6,770 bases of DNA from an uncultured Oscillospiraceae bacterium (GTDB lineage Bacteria; Bacillota; Clostridia; Oscillospirales; Oscillospiraceae): assembly GCA_910577415.1 (NCBI GenBank), contig CAJTLK010000094.1, positions 1 to 6,770 on the forward strand, written 5' to 3'. The translations under genes and the position numbers were made by a program. The notes under the pieces were generated by a model, which saw only the letters and a program-made list of their open reading frames with translations, had not been told where the DNA came from and made no database searches. Shown one piece after another: positions 1-5,654 of this stretch (position 1 is the first letter of the stretch; each line of letters starts with the position of its first letter).

Positions 1-1
1 C

Positions 2-940
2 GGCGGCACCGAGGACTCCTCCTCCACCTGCTACCTCCGCCCCGAGACCGCCCAGGGCATCTTCCTCAACTTCAACAACATCCAGCGCACCACCCGGAAG
101 AAACTGCCCTTCGGCGTGTGCCAGGTGGGTAAGGCTTTCCGCAACGAGATCACCCCCGGCAACTTCACCTTCCGTACCCGGGAGTTTGAGCAGATGGAGT
201 GCGAGTTTTTCTGCGCCCCCGGCACCGACCTGGAGTGGTTCGCCTACTGGAAGGACTTCTGCCGCAGCTGGCTCCTCTCCCTAGGTATTAAGGAGGAAAA
301 CCTTCGCTTCCGGGATCACGAGCCTGCCGAGCTGGCTTTCTACTCCCGGGCCACCACCGACATCGAGTACGCCTTCCCCTTCACCGACTGGGGCGAGCTG
401 TGGGGCATCGCTGACCGCACCGACTTCGACCTGGGCCGTCACCAGGAGGCCAGCGGCAAGGACCTCACATACTACGACCAGGAGAAAAACGAGCACTTCG
501 TCCCCTACGTCATCGAGCCTTCCCTGGGCTGTGACCGGGTGGCCCTGGCCTTCCTCTGCGAAGCCTATGACGAGGAGGTAGTGGACGCCGAGAAAAACGA
601 CGTGCGCACCGTGCTCCACCTGCACCCCTTCCTGGCCCCCTTCAAGGCTGCCATTCTGCCCCTGAGCAAGAAGCTCTCCGAACCGGCCCGGAAAATTTAC
701 GACGAGCTGTGCAAGGACTTTATGATCGACTTTGACGACGCCGGTTCCATCGGCAAGCGTTACCGCCGTCAGGACGAGATCGGCACTCCCTTCTGCATCA
801 CCGTGGATTTCCAGACCGTGGGCAGCGAGACCGAGGAGGCCGACGGCTGCGTCACCGTCCGGGAGCGGGACTCCATGGAGCAGGTGAGAATGCCCATCAG
901 CGAGCTGAAGGCATACCTGACCGAAAAATGCGCGTTCTAA
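2..940 (+). CDS. glyS: Glycyl-tRNA synthetase, single-chain class II type (5' end missing)
   Basis: This enzyme charges tRNA-Gly with glycine in the cytoplasm. The reading frame enters at the left edge, so the start codon and roughly the first third of the protein are outside the window; 312 residues remain, against about 460 for the family. Visible residues include LRPETAQGIF near fragment residues 12-21 and class II motif 2 (AFRNE, about 45-49, followed by FRTREFEQME). Motif 3 is EPSLGCDR at about 172-179. The last 110 residues or so have the HGTP-type anticodon-binding layout (HLHPFLAPFKAAILPLS, later GKRYRRQDEIGTPFC and the DFQTV strand). These are hallmarks of the homodimeric GlyRS, not the alpha/beta GlyQ-GlyS pair. 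The frame ends at TAA (938-940), and a strong intrinsic terminator follows 21 bases later, so this is the end of its transcription unit. The identity is secure from the protein sequence; the symbol varies (glyS, glyQS). Confidence 0.96.
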   Translation, partial: GGTEDSSSTCYLRPETAQGIFLNFNNIQRTTRKKLPFGVCQVGKAFRNEITPGNFTFRTREFEQMECEFFCAPGTDLEWFAYWKDFCRSWLLSLGIKEENLRFRDHEPAELAFYSRATTDIEYAFPFTDWGELWGIADRTDFDLGRHQEASGKDLTYYDQEKNEHFVPYVIEPSLGCDRVALAFLCEAYDEEVVDAEKNDVRTVLHLHPFLAPFKAAILPLSKKLSEPARKIYDELCKDFMIDFDDAGSIGKRYRRQDEIGTPFCITVDFQTVGSETEEADGCVTVRERDSMEQVRMPISELKAYLTEKCAF

Positions 941-961
941 GAAAGTAGTTTCTACAAAACG

Positions 962-1005
962 AACCCTCTGTCCGCTACGTAGTGCGGACAGAGGGTTTTC
1001 TTTTT
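962..1005 (+). terminator. Intrinsic terminator of glyS
   Basis: A perfect 14-bp stem pairs 962-975 with 984-997, with an 8-base loop containing TACGTA. It is followed by TTCTTTTT at 998-1005. The position, 21 bases after the glyS stop, fits rho-independent termination of glyS. On the minus strand the same hairpin is followed only by CGTTTTG, so it could act weakly on transcripts coming from pta as well. Confidence 0.92.
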
Positions 1006-1029
1006 CAGGAGAACAGCTGTGGGGAGTTT

Positions 1030-1063
1030 CCAAAGAGGGGCCACCGCAGTGGCCCCTCTTTGG
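1030..1063. repeat. Perfect inverted repeat, 15-bp stem with 4-base loop
   Basis: Bases 1030-1044 are the exact reverse complement of 1049-1063, leaving only CGCA as the loop. No T tract follows on either strand (TCGTTTAAGG on plus, AAACTCCCC on minus), so it is not an ordinary intrinsic terminator. It is the first of three consecutive palindromes (1030-1063, 1080-1110, 1125-1162). This suggests a composite intergenic repeat element, but copy number elsewhere cannot be judged from one window. Confidence 0.75.
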
Positions 1064-1079
1064 TCGTTTAAGGGGGAGT

Positions 1080-1110
1080 CCAGAGGGGGAAATCGAAATC
1101 CCCCCTCTGG
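1080..1110. repeat. Inverted repeat with G/C-tract arms
   Basis: A 10-bp stem pairs 1080-1089 (CCAGAGGGGG) with 1101-1110 (CCCCCTCTGG) around an 11-base A-rich loop. A one-base register shift in the G and C tracts allows an alternative, slightly longer pairing. No T tract adjoins it on either strand. It sits between two stronger hairpins and seems to be the middle module of the 1030-1172 cluster. Confidence 0.65.
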
Positions 1111-1124
1111 GCTTTCTTCGGGGG

Positions 1125-1172
1125 TTTGGGGGAATTCTTTGGCATCAAAGAATTTCCCCAAAGTCTTTTTTA
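1125..1172 (+). terminator. Long hairpin with T tract (second rightward terminator-like element)
   Basis: Bases 1125-1140 pair with 1147-1162 over 16 positions. There is one G-U wobble (1132 with 1155) and a 6-base loop, GGCATC. TCTTTTTT follows at 1164-1171, so it has rho-independent form on the plus strand. On the minus strand it is followed by CCCCCGAAG, which is not terminator-like. It lies 24 bases beyond the pta stop codon, so it could block rightward read-through into pta antisense. It is also the right-hand module of the palindrome cluster. Confidence 0.7.
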
Positions 1173-1195
1173 TCTCCAGATATAAAAGCTTAAGA

Positions 1196-2176
1196 TTAAG
1201 AAAGCGCGGCGGTGATGATGGCCATGGAGTAGACCTCGATGGCGTTGCAGCCCCGGCTCAGGTCGTTGACGGGGGCGTTGAGGCCCAGCAGAATGGGGCC
1301 GTAAGCGTCAAAGCCGCCCAGGCGCTGGGCGATCTTATAGCCGATGTTGCCCGCGTTGATGTCGGGGAAGATAAAGGTGTTGGCATAGCCCGCCACCTTG
1401 GAATCCGCGCACTTGGTCTGGGCCACTCTGGGGGAGACGGCGGCGTCGAACTGCAGCTCGCCGTCCACGTCGAAGTCCGGGTTGGTGGCGCGCAGCTTGT
1501 TAAAGGCGTTGCGCATCTTGTCCACGTCCTCGCCAGCGCCGGAGCCGTGGGTGGAGTAGGAGAGGAAGGCCACCTTCGGCTCTACGCCAAAGACACGGGC
1601 ACAGGAAGCGGTCTCCCGGGCGATCTCCACCAGGTCGTCCTCGCTGGGCCTGATGTTGATGGCGCAGTCGCCCATAGCCAGGACCTCCCGGTCTCCTGTG
1701 GCGTGGTCACGGACCAAAATGAAGCAGGAGGAGACGATATTGTTGCCCGGCTTGGTCTTGATGAGTTGGAGGGCGGGACGGACGGTGTCGGCGGTGGAGT
1801 AGGTGGCTCCGCCCAGCAGGCAATCAGCCTTGCCCATCTTCACCAGCATGGTGCCAAAGTAGTTGGCCTTTTTCAGGGCCTCCCGGCACTGCTCGGGGGT
1901 CATCTTGCCCTTGCGCAGCTCCACCATCTTTTCCACCATGGCGTCCATTTCCTCATAGGTTTCCGGGTCGATGATCCTGGCCCCCCGAATGTTGAAGCCC
2001 GCCTCCTCGGCGGCAGCGAAAACGTCCTTTTCATTGCCCACCAAGATGGGGGTGAGCCAAGTGCCCGCCAAGAGCCGGGCGCTGGCCTCCAAAATGCGGG
2101 GGTCGGTGCCCTCGGTGAAAACGATGGTCTTGGGGTCCTTTTTCAGCTTGTCGATCATACTGCCGAATCCAAACAT
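1196..2176 (-). CDS. pta: Phosphate acetyltransferase (phosphotransacetylase)
   Basis: This enzyme catalyses acetyl-CoA + phosphate <=> acetyl phosphate + CoA (EC 2.3.1.8) in the cytoplasm. In fermenters it usually works with acetate kinase to make ATP. The product of 326 residues is the short form, without the regulatory N-terminal domains of enterobacterial Pta. Family blocks are visible: KTIVFTEG (16-23), MGDCAINI (168-175), SYSTHGSG (206-213), DGELQFDAA (238-246), FPDINAGNIGYK (270-281) and LNAPVNDLSRGC (299-310). The last holds the Ser-Arg pair used in substrate binding in characterised Pta enzymes. The start is the ATG at 2176-2174, because GGAGGG (complement of 2184-2189) sits 7 bases upstream. 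A TTG five codons further upstream also opens the frame but overlaps that SD. No ackA adjoins it: glyS converges from the left and the regulator operon diverges on the right, so pta looks monocistronic. EutD-like phosphotransacetylases of similar length are the only real alternative. Confidence 0.95.
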   Translation of the reverse strand: MFGFGSMIDKLKKDPKTIVFTEGTDPRILEASARLLAGTWLTPILVGNEKDVFAAAEEAGFNIRGARIIDPETYEEMDAMVEKMVELRKGKMTPEQCREALKKANYFGTMLVKMGKADCLLGGATYSTADTVRPALQLIKTKPGNNIVSSCFILVRDHATGDREVLAMGDCAINIRPSEDDLVEIARETASCARVFGVEPKVAFLSYSTHGSGAGEDVDKMRNAFNKLRATNPDFDVDGELQFDAAVSPRVAQTKCADSKVAGYANTFIFPDINAGNIGYKIAQRLGGFDAYGPILLGLNAPVNDLSRGCNAIEVYSMAIITAALS

Positions 2177-2183
2177 CTTGTTT

Positions 2184-2189
2184 CCCTCC
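2184..2189 (-). promoter_or_regulatory. Ribosome binding site that fixes the pta start
   Basis: The minus strand reads GGAGGG here, followed by a 7-base spacer and ATG at 2176. It lies within the codons that would follow the upstream TTG at 2191, which argues that this TTG is not used. Confidence 0.85.
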
Positions 2190-2239
2190 AAAAATCAATA
2201 TAATTTCCGCGCTATTTTCCCGCGTTTTGCGTTATTTTG

Positions 2240-2269
2240 ATTATACACCCAAAACATGGAAAAACTCAA
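2240..2269 (-). promoter_or_regulatory. Probable sigma-A promoter of pta
   Basis: On the minus strand a perfect TATAAT (complement of 2240-2245) is preceded, after 18 bases, by TTGAGT (complement of 2264-2269), a 4/6 match to TTGACA. Transcription would start near 2233, giving a leader of about 55-60 bases before the pta ATG. It lies in an AT-rich interval and is back to back with the rightward promoter at 2302-2330. Confidence 0.72.
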
Positions 2270-2301
2270 CGGAGAAAGCCCTAATTTTTTCAAATTTTTT
2301 C

Positions 2302-2330
2302 TTTACAACCGGTATACTTTTATATATACT
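2302..2330 (+). promoter_or_regulatory. Probable sigma-A promoter of the regulator-MBOAT-SGNH operon
   Basis: TTTACA (2302-2307), a 17-base spacer and TATACT (2325-2330) make a good housekeeping-type promoter in an AT-rich stretch with T runs at 2285-2300. Transcription would begin near 2337 and leave a leader of about 80 bases before the regulator ATG at 2416. The -35 boxes of this promoter and the pta promoter are about 32 bases apart, so one bound protein could affect both. Confidence 0.65.
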
Positions 2331-2335
2331 ATACC
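2311..2335. promoter_or_regulatory. Candidate operator: imperfect palindrome over the rightward -10
   Basis: GGTATA (2311-2316) is mirrored exactly by TATACC (2330-2335), and two further positions inside also pair, for 8 of 12 symmetric positions in 25 bp. It covers the spacer and -10 of the promoter in front of an XRE-type regulator, where an autoregulatory operator would be expected. AT-rich DNA forms partial palindromes easily, so this is suggestive only. Confidence 0.4.
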
Positions 2336-2415
2336 TACTGTTTTCTTTTTGAAGTGACAGTGTGTGTGACGGCAGAGAGTTTTTCCAATACCAGAAAGAG
2401 GGGTCATTTATACCA

Positions 2416-3132
2416 ATGGAAACCAACAACGATTTTTCCCGGTCCCTGTCCCTGCTGCGGCGGGAGCGGGGCGTGAGCCAGCGATCAGCGGCCAAGGAGC
2501 TGGGCATTAGTCAGGCCCTGCTGTCCCATTATGAGAACGGCGCCCGGGAGCCGGGGCTAGCTTTTGTCCGCCGGGCCTGCGACTACTATAATGTCTCCGC
2601 CGATTTTCTCCTGGGCCGTTCCATGAGCCGGGACGGCACCAACATCATTGAAGCCGAGGAGCTTTACGACGCCTCGGCGGAGAAGGGCAATGTTCTCCGG
2701 GGCAGCGTGGCCGCCATGCTCAACAAAAAGCTGCTGGTCAATTCCATGGACCTGCTTTTTGACCTGCTGGGCAAGGTGGGCAGCAAGTCGGTCATTTCCG
2801 CCGCCTCCGCCTATCTGGGCGACGCCATTTACAAGATGTTTCGCCACCTTTACCGTGCCTCGCTCACCCAGGACGAGGGCTTTTTCTCCATTCCCCTTCG
2901 CCAGTTCCAGGCCGGGTGCACCGACGCCGACATGACCTACGCCGAGGCCGACTATCTGGACGCCCTGGCCGAGCAGGTGAAGGAAAGAGGCAAGGAGTCC
3001 TTCCCCGCCATGAACAATGACGCCCTGGCCCAGAGCTATCCCAGCTCCCACCAATCTCTTCTCCAGATCGTCTACACCACCGGGGAGCGGGTCAACGCCC
3101 AGACAGCCCTGCGAAAGAGCTTAAAAAAATGA
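2416..3132 (+). CDS. XRE-family helix-turn-helix transcriptional regulator
   Basis: The product is a predicted cytoplasmic DNA-binding protein of 238 residues. A Cro/C1-type HTH domain spans about residues 8-67. It contains LRRERGVSQRSAAKELGISQ, then ALLSHYENGAREP as recognition helix and turn, and ends in the usual DYYNVSADFLLGRS. Residues 68-238 match no domain I recognise. They look helical and soluble, with no membrane segment, and would be the sensing or oligomerisation part. The ATG at 2416 is chosen because the HTH begins just after it and AGAGGGG lies at 2397-2403. The 12-base spacer is a little long; a GTG at 2362 would add 18 residues but has no good SD. The stop overlaps the next start as ATGA, so it is translationally coupled to the MBOAT gene. 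Control of its own operon, and possibly of pta, is inferred from position only. The last codons contain a run of seven A. Confidence 0.88.
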   Translation: METNNDFSRSLSLLRRERGVSQRSAAKELGISQALLSHYENGAREPGLAFVRRACDYYNVSADFLLGRSMSRDGTNIIEAEELYDASAEKGNVLRGSVAAMLNKKLLVNSMDLLFDLLGKVGSKSVISAASAYLGDAIYKMFRHLYRASLTQDEGFFSIPLRQFQAGCTDADMTYAEADYLDALAEQVKERGKESFPAMNNDALAQSYPSSHQSLLQIVYTTGERVNAQTALRKSLKK

Positions 3133-4532
3133 GCGTTACCTCATACGTCTTTTTGCTCTGCTTTCTCCCTGTGGTCCTCATTGGCTTTCGCAAGCTGGGG
3201 GGGCGGAAGGGGCAGGCGTTCCTGGTGGCCGCGGGGTTGCTCTTCTGCGGCTGGGGAGCGCCCTGGTCCCTGCTGGTGCTGTGCGCCGAGGGGTACCTGA
3301 CCTATGCCCTGTCCCGTGCCATGGCGCGGCCTGGGGCAAACAGGGATCTTTTGCTCGGCTTGGGTTGCGCCGTGGTGCTGGGGGTGCTCATTCTCTTTAA
3401 ATATACCCCCGCCGCCGGATCCTTAAGCTATCTGGCTCCTTTGGGGCTGAGTTTTCTCTCCTTCCAGCAGCTCTTTTACCTCCATGACCGTTATAAGGAT
3501 CAGGTGGAGGCGGTCTCTCCTTTGGACTACGCCGCCTGTCTCACCTACTTTCCCGTGGTCACCTCCGGGCCTATTACGAGGGTTGGAGAGCTGGCCCCCC
3601 AGCTTGCCCATCCGGCGGAGTTTTCCTGGGAAAACATGGCCTCCGGGCTATGGTGTTTTTCTCTGGGCCTCTTTAAAAAGGTGCTGCTGGCGGGTCTTTT
3701 TGCCGGGGGAGCGGACTGGGGGTTTCCCCTGGCGGGGACTCTGGCCCCCACCGACGCGGCCCTGGTGAGCCTTTGCTACACCCTGCAAATCTACTTTGAT
3801 TTCTCCGGCTACTGCGACATGGCCTGGGGCATTGCCCGGATGATGGGGGTGGACCTGTCCGTCAACTTCGACAGTCCCTATCAGTCTACCTCCATCGCCG
3901 AGTTCTGGAAGCGGTGGCATATCACCTTGTCCCGGTTTTTTACCCACTGCGTTTACATCCCTCTGGGGGGCAACCGCAAGGGCATGGCGGCGACCTGCCG
4001 CAATATTATGGTAGTCTTTCTCCTCTCCGGCATTTGGCACGGAGCGGGCCTGGGCTTCCTCATTTGGGGTGCCCTCCACGGCGGGGCCATGGTGCTGGAG
4101 CGGCTGTGCCGGGGAAAGCTCCATATCCCAAAGGTCCTGGGCTGGCTGCTCACCTTTCTTTTTGTCAACGCCGCCTGGGTGTTCTTCCGCGCCGTCAATG
4201 TATCCCAGGCCCTCGCCCTGCTGAAAGATATGTGTGGGGGCGGTTGGGCCTTGCCCTCTCCCGAATTTGCCGACGCTCTGCTCCTTCCCGAATTTGAGGC
4301 TTTGGCCACTTTTGCCAACCTGGCCGGGGTGGGCACCCAGGGGATATTCTATTACTGGCTGCCTTTGTTGTGTCTTCCAGCTGGCATGGCCCTGCTGGCC
4401 CTGCCCAACCCCCTGCGGCAGGCCCAGAATTTCCGGCCCAGAGCATGGAAGGCCCTTGCCATTACCATTACTTTGGTGTGGTCGGTGATCTCCCTGTCCG
4501 GGGTAGCCACCTTTATTTACGCCAACTTCTAA
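3129..4532 (+). CDS. MBOAT-family membrane O-acyltransferase (AlgI/DltB-like)
   Basis: This is an integral membrane acyltransferase of 467 residues, the usual AlgI/DltB length. Hydrophobic segments run along its length, at about 4-20, 30-52, 74-92, 100-118, 172-194, 290-326, 335-354, 408-425 and 441-463. AlgI-type signatures are clear. FPVVTSGPITR is at 141-151. FWKRWHITLSRF at 259-270 contains His264, followed by YIPLGGNRKG at 276-285. LSGIWHGAG at 299-307 contains the expected catalytic His304, followed by WGALHG at 313-318. By analogy with AlgI, PatA and DltB, it would carry an acyl group, probably acetyl from acetyl-CoA, across the membrane and hand it to an extracytoplasmic partner. It begins inside the stop codon of the regulator gene with only a weak GAAAGAG upstream, consistent with translational coupling. 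The SGNH-like partner starts 12 bases after its stop. The acceptor polymer and acyl group cannot be read from the sequence. DltB proper is less likely because dltA, dltC and dltD are absent. Confidence 0.92.
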   Translation: MSVTSYVFLLCFLPVVLIGFRKLGGRKGQAFLVAAGLLFCGWGAPWSLLVLCAEGYLTYALSRAMARPGANRDLLLGLGCAVVLGVLILFKYTPAAGSLSYLAPLGLSFLSFQQLFYLHDRYKDQVEAVSPLDYAACLTYFPVVTSGPITRVGELAPQLAHPAEFSWENMASGLWCFSLGLFKKVLLAGLFAGGADWGFPLAGTLAPTDAALVSLCYTLQIYFDFSGYCDMAWGIARMMGVDLSVNFDSPYQSTSIAEFWKRWHITLSRFFTHCVYIPLGGNRKGMAATCRNIMVVFLLSGIWHGAGLGFLIWGALHGGAMVLERLCRGKLHIPKVLGWLLTFLFVNAAWVFFRAVNVSQALALLKDMCGGGWALPSPEFADALLLPEFEALATFANLAGVGTQGIFYYWLPLLCLPAGMALLALPNPLRQAQNFRPRAWKALAITITLVWSVISLSGVATFIYANF

Positions 4533-4544
4533 GGGGGTGGAGAG

Positions 4545-5603
4545 ATGAATGGAAAACGGTTTTTCCTCTCAGCTGTCGCTCTGACCCTGGCCGTTCTCCT
4601 CTGCCTGGGAGGCGCCCTGGCCGCCCTGGACCCCTTCTTTGTTGTCCGGGCCTTGGAGGAGGATGAACACGCCTTTTTTTCCAATCAGCGCTATGAAATG
4701 GCGGGGCTGGTCCGCAACCAGGACTACTCCGCCGTAGTGATGGGCACCTCCCTGGTGGCCAATTACCGTGCGTCCTGGTTTACCCAGGGCCTGGGCAAGC
4801 CCACCCTGAAGATCACCTTCCCCAGCGGCTGGCCGGAGGAGTTCGACACGGCCCTGCGCCTTGCCTTTGACACCCACCCAGAGCTGGACACGGTCTACTT
4901 TGGCATGGACTTAAACGTTCTGGTCCGTTCCCCGGAGGAGCAGGACGTGGACCTGCCGGAGTATCTCTACAACACCAACCCCCTGGACGACGTGGAGTAT
5001 TTCCTCAACAAGGAGACCTATATCCAGGCGGCCAAGGCCGCCCTGAAAAAGCGGAGCGGCGAGGGCTGCACCCTGGACGAGGCCTATATCTGGGATGGCA
5101 CCGCGGAGTTTTCCAAAGAACATTCCATGCAGGTCTACTACCGCTGGGAGGAGTATTCTCCCGAGGAGGACCCTGGACCGTGGGTGGAAAACGCCGATAA
5201 AAACCTGGCCGTCTTTACCGCCTGGATCGAGGAGCACCCGGAGACGGAATTCAACATCTGGTGCGCCCCCTACTCCATCCTCTACTGGGACTGGCTCTCC
5301 CACGCTGGACGTGTGAATGCTTACCTCACCGCCCTGGAGCACGCCTGGGACATCCTCTCCCGGTATGACAACGTGCGTCTATACAGCTTCCTGGACCGGG
5401 AGGACATTATCACCAACTTAGATAATTATACCGACTATATCCACTGCTCCGGCACTGTCACCAGGCTGGAGGCGGAGAGCATGATGGCTGGGCTGGCCCC
5501 GGTGACACAGGATAACTATAAGGAAAAGGTCGCCGCCCTCCGGCAATTCGTCACAAGCTATGATTACGATGCGCTGTTTGAGGAAGCGCCGCCCACGGAC
5601 TGA
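4545..5603 (+). CDS. Membrane-anchored SGNH-like protein, partner of the MBOAT acyltransferase
   Basis: The protein has 352 residues. A positively charged N terminus (MNGKR) and one hydrophobic helix at about 6-28 form a signal anchor, so the bulk should lie outside the membrane. The remainder has a divergent SGNH/GDSL pattern. VVMGTS (64-69) follows a beta strand and supplies a candidate nucleophile, Ser69. VYFGMDLNV (117-125) is a core strand and loop. NYTDYIH (294-300) matches the C-terminal DxxH block, with Asp297 and His300. Clostridial proteins of this type beside MBOAT genes show, as I recall them, the same GTS start, a PYSILYWD-like segment (here 242-249) and an NY-D--H end. They are usually left as hypothetical. 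By analogy with AlgJ/AlgX, DltD and PatB it would transfer the acyl group to a surface glycan, or possibly remove it. The ATG is preceded by GGGGGTGGAG, 12 bases after the MBOAT stop, so the two genes form one operon. The function is inferred; no acceptor specificity is visible. Confidence 0.8.
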   Translation: MNGKRFFLSAVALTLAVLLCLGGALAALDPFFVVRALEEDEHAFFSNQRYEMAGLVRNQDYSAVVMGTSLVANYRASWFTQGLGKPTLKITFPSGWPEEFDTALRLAFDTHPELDTVYFGMDLNVLVRSPEEQDVDLPEYLYNTNPLDDVEYFLNKETYIQAAKAALKKRSGEGCTLDEAYIWDGTAEFSKEHSMQVYYRWEEYSPEEDPGPWVENADKNLAVFTAWIEEHPETEFNIWCAPYSILYWDWLSHAGRVNAYLTALEHAWDILSRYDNVRLYSFLDREDIITNLDNYTDYIHCSGTVTRLEAESMMAGLAPVTQDNYKEKVAALRQFVTSYDYDALFEEAPPTD

Positions 5604-5654
5604 CCTGCGTCCTTTTTTATCAAAACCTCATTTCTCAGGCTCGGAGGTATTCCT

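Noticed and set aside
281..1033. 250-codon minus-strand open frame opposite glyS
   Set aside because: It is low-complexity Gly/Val/Leu-rich antisense of a clear glycyl-tRNA synthetase and runs through the glyS terminator hairpin.
1019..2203. 394-codon open frame on the plus strand across the terminator cluster and pta
   Set aside because: It is the antisense shadow of pta in GC-rich DNA: Gly/Val/Ala/His-rich, with no family resemblance, and it begins inside the hairpin cluster. The minus-strand frame encodes a clear phosphotransacetylase.
2256..2357. 33-codon plus-strand open frame (MEKLNGESPNFF...) in the divergent region
   Set aside because: It has no ribosome binding site, starts upstream of the predicted rightward promoter and spans both its -35 and -10. 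Its Phe/Tyr richness simply reflects AT-rich promoter DNA.
2354..2370. Direct repeat GTGAC (2354-2358 and 2366-2370) in the regulator leader
   Set aside because: Two 5-base copies in a GT-rich stretch are expected by chance, and nothing else supports a binding site.
2362..2415. GTG at 2362 as start of the regulator
   Set aside because: It adds 18 residues (CDGREFF...) unlike the start of XRE proteins and has no convincing SD. The ATG at 2416 lies just before the HTH domain and has AGAGGGG upstream, though with a 12-base spacer.
2241..2507. 88-codon minus-strand open frame overlapping the regulator start and the promoter region
   Set aside because: It is antisense to the HTH coding start and covers both promoters, and it has no recognisable protein features.
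5597..5618. Possible intrinsic terminator after the SGNH-like gene
   Set aside because: The stem is only GGAC/GTCC (4 bp) with an 8-base loop before six T. It is too weak to call.
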